64,000 nucleotides of DNA from Euclidia mi (lineage: Eukaryota > Arthropoda > Insecta > Lepidoptera > Erebidae), in contig OX123199.2 in the NCBI GenBank assembly GCA_944739405.2, forward strand, positions 2,407,898 to 2,471,897, read 5' to 3'. Position 1 is the stretch's first letter, and every line of letters begins with the position of its first letter. Below are positions 1 to 10,160 of the stretch, piece by piece. A program made the position numbers and the translations under genes. Below the pieces are notes generated by a model. The model made no database searches. It was not told where the DNA came from and was given only the letters and a program-made list of their open reading frames with translations.

Positions 1-306
1 GCGTAGTTTGCTACAGATTAAATTTTGCAGAATCATTTATTTCTCAAAAACATAATATATTATTATTATGGCAAAGGTACACAATTTACAAGGCTTAAAA
101 TTATGAAGTGTAGTAGAAATTAATAAGAATTCTTTGGAAAAACGTCTCGCGTACGATGAATATCAAGCAAGAGACACGAAGAAAAGTCAGATTCACACCT
201 ACAATATTTTGTAAATCGTACAAAGAGTTGTCTTTTTTGGAGATTTAAGGTCTTAGCCCACATAAACGACTCGCCTCATATCCAACCAAAAGAATAACAT
301 TCAAAT
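1..306. other. AT-rich flank, nothing recognised
   Basis: Low-complexity A/T-rich DNA with no long open frame, repeat end or RNA gene that I can recognise. It ends at the target-site duplication of the LINE fragment that follows. Confidence 0.5.
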
Positions 307-321
307 ATGGGCTTTAAGTAT

Positions 322-618
322 ATACGTGAGAGGTAGTCTGAATGTGGCGTCTATAGACGAGAAAGTGAAAGGAAGTCGTTTGGCTTGGTATGGACACATT
401 ATGCGAAGAGATGATATGTATGTAGGTAAGCAAGGGATGAATATGAAGGTAGAGGGACGGAAAGGCAGAGGGAGGCTAAGGAAAAGATGGATGGACTGTA
501 AGAGGATGGATATGAAAGAGAAAGGGGTAAATGATCAGATGACGGGCGACAGAAAAGAATGGAAGCGAAGGACGTACTGCGCCGACCCTAAATAAATTGG
601 GACCAGGGCAAGATTATG
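322..618 (+). mobile_element. 5'-truncated LINE insertion (RTE-like 3' end) with 15-bp TSD
   Basis: The 15-base string atgggctttaagtat occurs at 307-321 and again at 619-633, exactly flanking this segment. The enclosed 297 bp encode the C-terminal end of a LINE reverse transcriptase and end in a short 3' untranslated piece (gaccagggcaagattatg). The exact duplication plus 5' truncation is what target-primed reverse transcription leaves. Seen directly: the direct repeats and the protein similarity. Inferred: a single insertion event. Confidence 0.8.
326..595 (+). pseudogene. LINE reverse transcriptase, C-terminal fragment
   Basis: An 89-residue open stretch with the hallmark tail of RTE-like endonuclease/reverse transcriptase proteins: an RLAWYGHIMRRDD motif near residues 18-30, then a basic GRKGRGRLRKRWMDC segment around residues 44-58. 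These follow the RT domain in many lepidopteran LINE proteins and are often mis-annotated as craniofacial development protein 2-like. Endonuclease and RT catalytic domains are absent because the insertion is 5' truncated. The apparent start codon is accidental. Not expected to make a working protein. Confidence 0.75.
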
Positions 619-659
619 ATGGGCTTTAAGTATTGCTCTTTAGGTATTCTTTACATTGG

Positions 660-920
660 CATATAAATTAGCAGACAGCGCGCTGTCCGCCGTTAGACGC
701 CTTGGTAGTCGACGCCTCGGTTACCGCACGTTGGAAGCAAGCGGACTGTGGTCGGTGCCCGCGTTTCCTACACGAAAGTGGTCGCCGCGGCGACAGCTGG
801 GCGACTGCTAGCTGTCGCAGCGTGGACTGCGAGCAGTCGCCTTGTGTTGGGTAGGAGCGGTGTTGGAGCAGAGTCATGTATGTGGGCTAAGCCCTTAAAC
901 CTACTCGACACAGTGTCTAA
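660..920. repeat. GC-rich island, unclassified repeat-like DNA
   Basis: About 250 bp markedly richer in G+C than its surroundings, with many gacagc/gcgactg/gtcgc words in both orientations. Similar gcgac-rich words occur at 19555-19790 and 25010-25270, so this is probably a small non-autonomous DNA element. No clean terminal repeats were found and the short open frames on both strands look accidental. Confidence 0.3.
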
Positions 921-1120
921 AAGCAAGAGAACCACTTAAACCCATTACGTCATCAGTGTAGTCGCAGTCGATTCAAAATTAGTAGTAGTGTTACAATCGC
1001 AAACTTTATAAGTTTAGAATATTTTTATTAAAGTGGTGGATATTCGAGTGTCTATAAGGACCGGTAAAGTGTACACTAACTTGTACAGGCAATTATATAG
1101 GTACTGAATGGTATAAATGA

Positions 1121-1255
1121 CTGCACTGTTGGCGTAGCGGTTAATGCCGCTGCCTTGCCTTTGGACTCTGAGTCGAGTGTTGTGTGTTGGATTCCTACAC
1201 GAGACATAAATTTGCGTGATACATTAATTGTTGTTTTGAGTTTGGGCTTTCATTA
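1121..1255 (+). repeat. tRNA-derived SINE head
   Basis: Contains a box-A-like stretch (gttggcgtagcggttaatgcc) followed about 55 bp later by a decayed box-B-like ggattcctac. This is the layout of a tRNA-derived RNA polymerase III promoter. The cloverleaf is not intact, so it is read as a SINE head and not as a tRNA gene. Confidence 0.5.
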
Positions 1256-1469
1256 TGTCTCTAAGTTGTATGTTTATAAAGGCTTCGGTGACGATTTAAA
1301 GAAAATATACAACAAAAACGGTTAGGGCGTTTACGTCTATAAAGTATACCTCCGAATAGAAATACAAATAACCATAAACTTTCTAATAACTTTAAACTCG
1401 TAATCACGGAAACTATTAAAAGTATGCAGAGGGTTTCAGTGTGATAAGTCAGTCTAGTTAGGATTAATT

Positions 1470-2440
1470 AAAAAATACCGATCAAGTGGGAGTCGGACTC
1501 GTGCACTGAGGGTTCCGTACAAACAGTATGTATATACGAGTATAATAAAAATATGTGATGTAAGTAACTAAAAATTTAAGGTTTTAATTTTTTTTCCTAT
1601 GTGCTATAAAATGTTGCTTTATGGCAAATTTCAAGATTATAGATCGACTGGAAATACCCTTTAGTTTTGACTTGAGCATTTGATATGAATTTCAATTTAA
1701 TACCTCTACGCGTTCATAAGGAAAGGCCTAGTAACTTTGAAATTATTATTTTTATTTTTTATTATATTATGTAAATAAAATTTTACGGTTTTCGTAATTT
1801 TTCCTTTATCTGTGCTATAAGACGTTGGTTCGTACCAAATTTCCAGAATCAAAGTTTACGGGAAGTACCCTGCAGGTTTTGATTCCCTTGCCAGTAGTTG
1901 AGAGTTTGAAAATATAGTAAAATTGCTGTTTCTTTTAATTGCGTTGAGATAGAAGTTTGATTTTGTAACAGCTTAAAAGTATAATAGACACGAGTATTTG
2001 ATATGCATTTCAATTTAATACCTCTACGCGTTCATGAGAAAATGGTAATAACTTTAAAATTAATAAAAATATTTTTATGATATGATGTAACTAAAAATTG
2101 ACGGTTTTCACAATTTTCCCTTCATCTGTGCTATAAGAAATTGCTTTGCTCCAAATTTCAAGATTCTGAGTTCACGGAGAGTACCCTGTAGGTTTTGATT
2201 CCTTGCGATATTCGAAAATTTGCGGAAATTTGCAGCATAAACGGCTGTATCTTTTCATTGCGTTCGCTTAAAAGTTTGATTTTTTCACAGCTTCAAGGGA
2301 CAGTAGATTTCACTATTTGATATAATTTTCAGTTTGATACCTCCACGCGTTTCTGAGAAAAAGGGTCTTGACAGACGGACGAAGAACAAAGTGATCCTAT
2401 AAGGGTACCGTTTTTTCATTTAGAGGTACTGAACCCTAAA
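1470..2440 (-). mobile_element. GGTTCCGTA-family interspersed element
   Basis: One end carries gtcggactcgtgcactgagg followed by gttccgtac; the other carries ctgagaaaaagggtcttgac and ends at gaaccctaaaaa. The same ends mark the elements at 27003, 33219 and 42816. Inside are about three diverged copies of a ~310-bp unit recognisable by cctctacgcgttc and by the later words aaatttcaagattctgagttc. No coding capacity is seen. The family is widespread in Lepidoptera; I cannot assign a superfamily. Confidence 0.65.
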
Positions 2441-3138
2441 AACAAGATTTAACCAAGAAAATATCGGTTCATTACGGTACTATTATTAATAAGTATAAAA
2501 TGTAGGTCACTGTTCAAAATACAAGAGTAAAGTTTTTAGGGATAGACTGTACAGTGGAAAACAAAAACAATAAATGTTTGCTCTTTTAAGTCGCTAAGTT
2601 ATTTATCCTTTGTTTTTAGTTCGTTTGAAGCTGCAAAAAGCTTTTTAAATCCATTTACTATGAACAGATTAATTCTTGGAACCCGTAAACCTTTACGGCA
2701 AATGTAATAATGGATACAAAAGGATAGCTGGCCCCGGCACAAAATAAAATGATGACAAAACACGCAAAAAATATATTATCGAATCACAATCTATATTAGT
2801 AAAAACCGAAATGTTCTTTCCGTTGTTTTTTAGGTTCCCTAGTAACCAACAAGATTCCCTTATACTTTCGTCATGACCGTACGTTCATCTATCCGTCCAT
2901 GATTTTAGGTGTGGAAACTATAACATTGTAACCACGCGGACAAAACTGTGCAATAAAATATTTATAGTTTTCTATGATATTGTGTGGGGTATCTTAAGAT
3001 AGGTCTTTCAACAACATCAGGGGTTTGCTATAATCCTTTTTCTGTCCAGAGATCTGTTCGCGAAATGATAAGCAATATCTTTTTATTGCTAGGTGTCTCC
3101 ATGCCTTTATATTCTAAACCATAGTAGGTATCTTTATA
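2441..3138. other. no recognised gene
   Basis: A/T-rich DNA without a credible open frame, terminal repeat or promoter. Probably decayed repeat sequence. Confidence 0.4.
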
Positions 3139-3200
3139 GACTAACGGCTGTACCCCTGAAGGGGTAGGCAGAGGTGTAGTATTACAACCACATTTCGCCT
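3139..3200 (-). repeat. SINE1 3'-tail fragment
   Basis: Reads cctgaaggggtaggcagagg and then a decayed cccacttcgcc-type block. This is the tail half of the SINE family called SINE1 here (compare 3645-3908 and 9699-9940). The tRNA-like head is missing. Confidence 0.6.
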
Positions 3201-3286
3201 TTTTATGACGTTTTGGAAAATGAAATAATGTAGTATTAAATATAGTCAAAGAGAAAAGACAAATTTTAGAAACATCTTGGAAGGTA

Positions 3287-3440
3287 AAATAGTAGAAAGG
3301 AGATGACGGGTAGACCCAGAAAGACGTATATCGACCAAGTGAAGGAGAAAGTAAAAGTAGCGTCGTATCAAGAGGTCAAAGCGCTGGCTTAAGATATCAC
3401 TACATGAAAGAGGCTCTACCGACATGAGATCAGCTCAGAC
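3287..3440 (+). pseudogene. LINE reverse transcriptase, C-terminal scrap
   Basis: Translation in one frame gives GRPRKTYIDQVKEKVKVASY followed by a stop and then KRLYRHEISSD. This resembles the extreme C terminus of lepidopteran LINE polyproteins, where a GRPR..(Y/W)IDQ basic motif is followed by an aspartate- and arginine-rich tail. Two in-frame stops and the absence of any upstream domain make it a fragment. Confidence 0.55.
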
Positions 3441-3461
3441 AAAACTCAAACCTAAGACTTC

Positions 3462-3508
3462 TGATTAGCAGACGCATACGTTATCCACTACACCACGGAG
3501 GCAGTCAA
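3462..3508 (-). repeat. SINE1 tRNA-like head fragment
   Basis: The minus strand reads gactgcctccgtggtgtagt then ggataacgtatgcg, the 5' head (box A) of SINE1. The body is missing on the other side, so it is a truncated remnant. Confidence 0.6.
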
Positions 3509-3644
3509 ACCACAGTACTTGAAAATTAAACAATTTCAATTAAAATTATAACGCTCCATCACGCTTTACTAATTAACGCTTTACTAAAAAAAATTACTTA
3601 AGCGTCCTTTAGTGAGGATAATTTCTAAGTTACACACACAAACA

Positions 3645-3908
3645 CATAACTTCACGCATTTATCCCCGAAGGTATAGACATAGGTGGATTGCATACCCAC
3701 ACTTCGCCAGATATGACATGTTTCGGTCACTGTGTAATAGGGGGTGAGCCTATTGCCATCTATCGGGCACATTATGAAGCGAGCGATAATTAACATTTTT
3801 AATACACAAATAACTTCGAAAAGTCGGAGATGTGTGCCTGGGTACCTGGGGATCGAACCCGAGACCATCGTCTCGGCAGTCCGTTACTTACACCACGGGG
3901 CTATAGCC
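3645..3908 (-). repeat. SINE1, near full length
   Basis: From right to left on the minus strand: a tRNA-like head with box A (ggctatagccccgtggtgta region) and box B (gggttcgatcccc), a body with cgaagttatttgtgtattaa, the ggcaataggctcaccccctat block, then the tail tccccgaa..gcgtgaagtta. Flanking T/A-rich DNA shows no clear duplication. Pol III transcribed, LINE-mobilised family. Confidence 0.7.
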
Positions 3909-4756
3909 ATTTCTAAGTTTCTAACTTCTAAATTTCTAAGTTCTAAGAAAATGTATCACATCTTTAGCGGATAAGATAATAATTGTCCTTCACACCCTCT
4001 TTGAGTATCCAGCGTGTTTATGTGTGACCTTTATTACCCTTGTTATCATATAGGCGAGGCACCTAAATGAAAGATTAAATTAAGATTATTAAGATTATTT
4101 TAAGACTTACATCGGAAGGTACTACCCATTTACTAGCATAGATAGGATTTGCTAATTTTCCGACGATTCAGGTGAGATCGGTAAGCCGACCACAGGCTCT
4201 AAGGATGTAACTGGGTGAATGCTAGGTCAATGACCTTGATGATGACCTACTCACATGGCAAGACAAAAAAAATTATGATCATGCCTTCCTTGCATTGGAT
4301 TTTCATTTTATATCCACCATATTATACTTACACTATTTAATTAATGTAGAAGGATGTTTTAATTTCAATAAAATAAAATCCGCCTTGACCTGACTATAAC
4401 CTATATTCCTGACACACGCACACAAATACAGACACGCACACACACAAGGTCACGCTTGTAATACCTACATGTGCCACCCTATCGCCCCATCCCCTGACGT
4501 CAGACATGACCGCACAAACAAAAAGATGAAAGACTGAACTTCCACAATAGCTGCATCTCACTCTTGTGCTAAATATCCTCTAAATATTGTACCGACCTAT
4601 GCAACCGAAACATTGATTATTAGTAATGTCTAATGCATCTTTTTGTTGGTATTCACAAGACTTTTTATTTTACTGATTTGGATTCAATTAGGCTCCTTTG
4701 TGTTTTATGGAAACCACGTGAATATTTTGCTTTATATCATAGGGCCAATACTTGTT
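3909..4756. other. no recognised gene
   Basis: A/T-rich, with a short imperfect (CA)n stretch near 4410-4445. Two overlapping small open frames at 4633-4921 run into the LINE 3' tail and are not genes. Confidence 0.4.
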
Positions 4757-4782
4757 TATTTATTTATTTATTTATTTATAAT
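4757..4782 (-). repeat. (AAAT)n 3' tail of the LINE
   Basis: On the plus strand, five to six tttattta-type repeats; on the coding strand this is the terminal (AAAT)n run of the LINE. It follows a 3' UTR of about 280 bp after the ORF2 stop and fixes the 3' end of the element. Confidence 0.75.
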
Positions 4783-5062
4783 AGGTACACAAACAGATTA
4801 CAGTCTAAACATGATTATAAGTAAGTTACACTTAATTTATAAGCTGGACGGTAATCCAGAGGCAGTGTACACAACATGGATATATTTAAGTATGTTTGAG
4901 TGTGACAAATTATTACTATAAAATAAAGCTAGCGCATGCACATGCAGTTAAACTATATAATATTTATACTATTGATAACCTAATACCTGCAAAAATTGTA
5001 ACAGCCCACTATTACTTACAAATAAATTAAAATTAAAATAAACTATAATAATTAAACTATAA

Positions 5063-7954
5063 TCAAACTTGGAACTCTTCGAAAGCAAGTAAATCCGATA
5101 CAGTTTTTTTATACCTATTGAATCTTATATCAAAAATATCGATCTCTTTATTCACACGTGCCATTCCATTGTATGTTCTACACATTCTTACCACTGGATT
5201 ATAAAAAGAGGTATTGTTTTTATAAGCTTGAATTGCGAATATGTTAGGATTACGCGATCTATGTGAAGTGTTAAATTTGAGACAAGAAAGCAAAGCCGGT
5301 GTATCAATAGTTGAATGAACCAACTTATGTAAATAGAGTAGATCATATCTACTTCGACGAGTCTTTAAGGATAGAACCCTAAACTTACTTAGCCTCTCAT
5401 TATACTTCAAGCGTCCATAGTTAAATTTACGAGAAATGTATTTTAAGCACCTTTTCTGTACTCTCTCAATGTTATTTATGTGCGTTTCATAATAAGGAGA
5501 CCAAACTGGACAACAGTACTCCAAGATGCTTCTTACTAAGCTGTAATAGAGGCATAGCGTACTTTGTGGTTGTTTAAATTCTCTAGTAGATCGTATTACA
5601 AATCCCAGGAGTTTATTACTTCTTTTCACAATATAATCATAATGCGGACGGAAGGTCAATGCACTATCAAACAGCACTCCGAGATCCTTAACCACATCTT
5701 TTCTATTTAATACATTATTTTGTATTAAGTATGGGTGCAGAATGTTGTGTTTTTTTCTAGTAAAAGAGATAATGCAGCATTTATCAATATTGAGGCACAT
5801 TCTGTTAGACAAGCACCAGTTCGCAACGATGTCGAGGTCACTCTGAAGAGCCAGACTATCTGCAGTTCCGTTTATTTCAGTAAAAATCTTTAGGTCATCA
5901 GCGAAAAGCAGTGCAGGGCAAGATAAACGTTCAACAAGATCGTTAATAAAAACTATAAAGAAGAGTGGGCCAAGGTGAGACCCCTGCGGAACTCCAGAAG
6001 AAACAGGTACAGGTGAGGAAGAGTAACCCTTAACAGTCACAAGTTGGCTCCTGTTACTCAAGTAAGAAGTGATCCACCTTAACAAGCAACCGTGTATTCC
6101 ATAGTAGGCGAGCTTAAGACATAACAGTGAATGATCCACTTTGTCAAATGCCTTACTAAAGTCTAGATATATGGCATCCACTTGCCCACCTGTGGCAAAG
6201 GCGCCACAGAGATAGTTTTTGTACTCTAGAAGATTACTAAGTGTGGACCTTTTTTTGACAAAACCGTGCTGCTTGCTCGTGATATAATTACTTAAATGAT
6301 TATAGAGTGGAACATACACCAAGGATTCAAAAAGTTTCGCTATACACCCAAGGATGCTTATAGGACGGTAGTTGGAGCAGGATGACTTATTTCCAGATTT
6401 ATGTATCGGAATAATATGTGCAGACTTCCAACGATCCGGGAAGACGCCAGAGCTGAGTGACTTGTTAAATAATATGACCAATGGAACAGATAATTCCTCA
6501 GAGCAATTTTTGATAAAAATTGGAGGAATGCCGTCGGGGCCTGCACCCTTACGTTCATCCATATTCTTTATTTTAAGAAGGATATCGTGTTCACTAACTT
6601 CGAAAGGGTGAAGCGCAGCTTTAGAAGATTTCGGTTGGTTTTCCCATCGAGTTGGATAAGAGGAGGGTGTGTCAAAGACTGAACCAAAAAACTCCGAGAA
6701 AAGTTCACATATTTCTCTGCCATCTGATGATGTTTTATTACCGTGAGTCATCGACTGAGGTATGGTACTGACTCCCTTTCTGTCATTTACATATCGCCAG
6801 AATACTTTGGCATCGTGGGGTAATGATTCCTCTACAGAAGATAAGTAAGTATTATAGCATTCATCGATCAGAGACCTACATCTAGTACGGAGCAGAGCAA
6901 ACGTATCATAGTCTCGGGGGTTACCAAACTTTTTGAAGCGTTTGTGAAATTTAGCCTTTTCTCTGAGGCAACGAATTAGAGAGTTGTTATACCATAATGG
7001 ATATTTGAAAGAGTTATTTTTGGCCAGCGGCGTATGCCTTGCTATTATTACGTTTATTATGTCATAAAACCTGTCAACGCTGTCATTGACATCGGAAGAG
7101 GATAACATTTCAGCCCAATCAACAAGTCGCAGGTCAGATTTTACGGCTACATAATCACAATTTTTAAAATTAAGTCGTTTTATACACAGAGGTCCAAGGG
7201 GTTTATCAGATACAACATTGGGAATAAGTATACTATAAGCTATGTGATGGCTGTCCACTCTACAAAGGCAATCTGTTTCCGACACTTCAACCATAGGCAA
7301 GGTCGAGAATACAAGATCCAAATAACGGTTATTTTTGTTGGGAATCGTGTTAAATTGTATAAGATTGCAAGTATTAATCACTTCAGACAATAATATCGCT
7401 TTCCGATCACAGGCGTGCATAGGTATTAAGGACAACGGGTCAGTCTGTAACGTCCAAGTCAAGTTAGGGGTGTTAAAATCTCCCAGCACTAGGAATGAAT
7501 CCCTGTTAGAAGAGTTAAGAATCAACCTCTGACAGTTGTCATAGAATGCAACGATATCATCAGCAGGTAAGTCTGGTGGTAAATAACAGAGGCCAATGTT
7601 CAGCAATTGTTCCTCAGAGTTATGTGGCGATATAGTGATCCAGATGTCCTCAACCCTAGAGTCCCAATTTGTCTGACGGAGAATATTAAAATGCTTTTTG
7701 ACAGCAATAAGTATACCACCGCCATCTGACTTAACTGAACATGAGCTTTGACGATCCCTTCTGAAAATATTGTACCGTTTATCAATAGACTCACCATCGT
7801 AAACGCCACTATCAAAGTTGGTTTCCGTAAGACATACAATATCGTAATCGTTAATTAATAAATTCAAATATATCTCCTTAATCTTAGATCTAGCTCTACC
7901 CAAGTTTTGATAGAATATATTATACATAATGATTAATGGATGGCCAAATATCAA
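5063..7954 (-). CDS. LINE ORF2: APE endonuclease and reverse transcriptase, 963 aa
   Basis: It nicks target DNA and copies the element RNA at the nick (target-primed reverse transcription). Residues about 1-245 are an APE-type endonuclease: YQNLGRARSK near residue 15, LTETNFD near 43, LGDFN near 160 and SHHIAYS near 240. Residues about 470-740 are the RT: GPDGIPP, NYRPIS, a DFSKAFD palm motif, GVPQGSHLGP near 656 and the catalytic LFADDL box near 683. A thumb and C-terminal region follows, with EYCCPVWSPYY near residue 810. Length is normal for the Jockey/CR1 group and no stop or frameshift is present. The ATG at 7954 is 38 bp beyond the ORF1 stop. ORF2 of such elements is probably translated by reinitiation. 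Clade (Jockey versus CR1) is a judgement from motifs. Confidence 0.9.
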   Translation of the reverse strand: MIFGHPLIIMYNIFYQNLGRARSKIKEIYLNLLINDYDIVCLTETNFDSGVYDGESIDKRYNIFRRDRQSSCSVKSDGGGILIAVKKHFNILRQTNWDSRVEDIWITISPHNSEEQLLNIGLCYLPPDLPADDIVAFYDNCQRLILNSSNRDSFLVLGDFNTPNLTWTLQTDPLSLIPMHACDRKAILLSEVINTCNLIQFNTIPNKNNRYLDLVFSTLPMVEVSETDCLCRVDSHHIAYSILIPNVVSDKPLGPLCIKRLNFKNCDYVAVKSDLRLVDWAEMLSSSDVNDSVDRFYDIINVIIARHTPLAKNNSFKYPLWYNNSLIRCLREKAKFHKRFKKFGNPRDYDTFALLRTRCRSLIDECYNTYLSSVEESLPHDAKVFWRYVNDRKGVSTIPQSMTHGNKTSSDGREICELFSEFFGSVFDTPSSYPTRWENQPKSSKAALHPFEVSEHDILLKIKNMDERKGAGPDGIPPIFIKNCSEELSVPLVILFNKSLSSGVFPDRWKSAHIIPIHKSGNKSSCSNYRPISILGCIAKLFESLVYVPLYNHLSNYITSKQHGFVKKRSTLSNLLEYKNYLCGAFATGGQVDAIYLDFSKAFDKVDHSLLCLKLAYYGIHGCLLRWITSYLSNRSQLVTVKGYSSSPVPVSSGVPQGSHLGPLFFIVFINDLVERLSCPALLFADDLKIFTEINGTADSLALQSDLDIVANWCLSNRMCLNIDKCCIISFTRKKHNILHPYLIQNNVLNRKDVVKDLGVLFDSALTFRPHYDYIVKRSNKLLGFVIRSTREFKQPQSTLCLYYSLVRSILEYCCPVWSPYYETHINNIERVQKRCLKYISRKFNYGRLKYNERLSKFRVLSLKTRRSRYDLLYLHKLVHSTIDTPALLSCLKFNTSHRSRNPNIFAIQAYKNNTSFYNPVVRMCRTYNGMARVNKEIDIFDIRFNRYKKTVSDLLAFEEFQV

Positions 7955-7992
7955 TTCACTTAATGTTAAGAGTAACTATAACTAATTATAAA

Positions 7993-9126
7993 TTATTTCA
8001 ATTTGGCAAGAGAGTCCATGTTTTTGATCAGAACTGCACCTGCTGACTCATCCTTGCGGACGTATATTTGACCGTACTTGATCCATACAAATTTGTATTT
8101 TAATTCTTTAGCACGTCCCCTTGTGGCCGCATGAAGTTGCTTTTGCTCGGGAGACAGATGCTCAGTGACATATATCCTACAATGTTCACCAGGGATGTCA
8201 AGGTCCGCCGACGACAGGGCAGAGCCAGGATGTGCTTTATTGTAGCGATATGACGCAGATAATACCAAATCTCTTATACGTGGTGTTGATAATGTCACAA
8301 CGATGTTTCTTGGTCTGGTAGAGGATTGGTTGAGTTTTGCCACCCTGCGACAGGCACTTATATGACCATCATCCACAGGAACTTTTAAGAAGTCGCATAG
8401 ATTCTGGAATAACTTCATTACATTCTCGTTCTTACGCTCTGGCACAGCTTGCAGTTCAATGTTGTAGCTGCGAGATATTTTTTCCATACTTGCGAGCTTA
8501 CCGTTCAAGCGAGCAATTTCATTTTTAAGAGTGTTTTTCTCGCCCTCTAGATCCTTAATAATTTTGCTGCTTCGTTCCAATTCCGTTCGAATCGAGGATT
8601 GCTCTTCGCAAATAAAATCCGTTGTAGCAGAGAAGTCATCCTTGATAGATTTTAGTGCACTGTTCACCTCATCTTTGACTAAGGCTTGAATGTCATTTCT
8701 AAGTGAAACTCGTAATGTTTCCATGTAAGCCGATAGCGAGGCGTTTAGTTTTTTGTCGAGTAGTTCGCTAATTTTGTCCATAGTTACATCATTTGCAGGT
8801 AAAAAGCTCGGGGTCGTCGCAATAGGGGAAGGGGGTAAGTCAGCAACGGTGACAACACTATCGGAGTTCTCATAAGACATGTCCATACAATGATCAGTAC
8901 GTTGATGTAGTTTATTATGACGTACAGGTGTATTATCTTTTGATCGCGGACGGTGAGTTACGTTAGCGCATAAAGGGCATATCCATGCTAACATGTATTC
9001 CTTAGTGAATGTATTAAATAGTTCCCTGTTAATATTCAGACATTCCAGGTGGAATTTGCCCACACATAATCGACATTTCATAAATTGCTCAGAGTTCAAA
9101 TTGGTTTTACATGCATTGCAACTCAT
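7993..9126 (-). CDS. LINE ORF1: PHD finger, coiled coil, FP25-like C-terminal domain, 377 aa
   Basis: ORF1 proteins bind the element RNA and package it. Residues 3-53 form a PHD-type C4HC3 zinc finger (C3, C6, C18, C21, H26, C29, C50, C53). Residues about 110-215 are charged and heptad-rich, with LERSSKIIKDLEGEKNTLKN typical of a coiled coil for trimerisation. Residues about 220-375 resemble the nucleic-acid-binding C-terminal part of ORF1p-like proteins; RIYVTEHLSPEQKQLHAATR and YKFVWIKYGQIYVRK match the domain shared with baculovirus FP25. The frame is intact and lies directly upstream of ORF2. The start is the first ATG, which leads straight into the zinc finger. Specific function here is inferred from the family. 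Confidence 0.85.
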   Translation of the reverse strand: MSCNACKTNLNSEQFMKCRLCVGKFHLECLNINRELFNTFTKEYMLAWICPLCANVTHRPRSKDNTPVRHNKLHQRTDHCMDMSYENSDSVVTVADLPPSPIATTPSFLPANDVTMDKISELLDKKLNASLSAYMETLRVSLRNDIQALVKDEVNSALKSIKDDFSATTDFICEEQSSIRTELERSSKIIKDLEGEKNTLKNEIARLNGKLASMEKISRSYNIELQAVPERKNENVMKLFQNLCDFLKVPVDDGHISACRRVAKLNQSSTRPRNIVVTLSTPRIRDLVLSASYRYNKAHPGSALSSADLDIPGEHCRIYVTEHLSPEQKQLHAATRGRAKELKYKFVWIKYGQIYVRKDESAGAVLIKNMDSLAKLK

Positions 9127-9450
9127 TGTTATTCTTCTTAATAAAACACTTTACTTGTGTGTCTCACCTTATAGTTCGTATGTTGTGACGATTGACAGTT
9201 CACGGTAAGCACAAGCGGCGCGAGAGGGAGACAGCAAGGCGCGAGTCTCACCTCCCCACTCATACACAGCGATTACGTCACAGATTTGCACTGTGGATTG
9301 CGTACCTCGAGATCGAGAGCGATGACGTCGTCGTAGGTGGCCAGCGAAAACCGGCTCAGGTGCCCGCACGACAGGGACGAAAAATCGCAGCTGTCTCTTA
9401 TCGCAGCGGTGAGGTGTAAGGTCCCCGCGCTAGCTGGTCCGCGCCACGGG
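9127..9450 (-). promoter_or_regulatory. LINE 5' UTR with probable internal promoter
   Basis: A roughly 320-bp leader upstream of ORF1, clearly more G+C-rich than the flanks, with cgcgag, gacgtcgtcg and gcgcgag words. LINEs of this group use internal promoters in the 5' UTR. I see no TATA box. The boundary near 9450 is estimated from the composition change only. Confidence 0.5.
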
Positions 9451-9698
9451 CTCTCACTTATTTGTTTAACTCGAATATTGTTGATGGATAGATTAGTGTG
9501 AATTTAAAACCAATGAAACTGATAAATAAGTGCGAGTTTGGATTATTAGGTACTTTGTATTTTAAAATAAGATGCGCAACGCGTCCACTCTCAAAGGTGT
9601 CACAGACGGAAGGGGGACTTGTAATTTAATCAGTTCAACATGCACTTTCAATCTAATGTCAGTGACAACGTACGTCATAGTTTATTTATTTTATTTAC

Positions 9699-9940
9699 AG
9701 ACTCACGACTGTATCCCCAAAGGGGTAGAAAGAGGCGTAATATTACACTCACATTTCGCCATGAATTTTTAGGTCCCAAGTAGGGGGCGAGCCTATTGCC
9801 GTTACCGGGCTCATCACTAGACTCCGAGCTGCTACTGAGAATTCGGAAAAATCCATTTACACTTTTGCCCGACCCGGGAATCGTACCCGGGACCTCCGAT
9901 CGGCAGTCGCATACGCTATCCACTGTACCACGGAGGCAGT
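9699..9940 (-). repeat. SINE1, full length
   Basis: The minus strand starts with the tRNA-like head (gactgcctccgtggtacagt, then box B in ggtacgattcccgggtcggg). It continues through a body with gcaataggctcgccccc and ends with the tail ccccttt..ggatacagtcgtgag. The head half is also the start of each copy of the 2.25-kb tandem unit. Confidence 0.75.
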
Positions 9941-9944
9941 CATA

Positions 9945-10160
9945 AATAGCATTCTCCGAATTTAACTGATATTTGAATGATACCGCGATTAGATCGTAAA
10001 TTAACGACGCATTATTTATTAATATAAAATGGTCTATGGTCTAGCCATAGTGAGATTAAATTAGCAGAATACCAATTGTGAGTCAATTCAAAATCCAATT
10101 GAATTTCGTTCAAAATACAGTATCGATGTAAGATAAATAGAATATTGCCAAATTCTTCTA
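9945..10160. mobile_element. MITE-like element, diverged relative of the one at 56153
   Basis: Words such as gatatttgaatgataccgcg, agatcgtaaattaacgacg and aatagaatattgccaaattc align in order with the TIR element at 56153-56384. The terminal repeats are decayed here. Repeated at +2,253 and +4,506 as part of the tandem array. Confidence 0.5.

Larger units (their letters stand above)
4757..9450 (-). mobile_element. Two-ORF Jockey/CR1-group LINE, apparently complete and coding
   Basis: The minus strand carries a G+C-richer leader (about 9127-9450), ORF1 (9126-7993), a 38-bp gap, ORF2 (7954-5063), about 280 bp of 3' UTR, and an (AAAT)n tail at 4757-4782. A short tandem-repeat tail in place of poly(A) is typical of the CR1/Jockey side of the LINE tree. 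Both ORFs are uninterrupted, which is rare in this window and points to a young or recently active copy. The exact 5' end is uncertain: I did not find a convincing exact target-site duplication. Confidence 0.85.
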
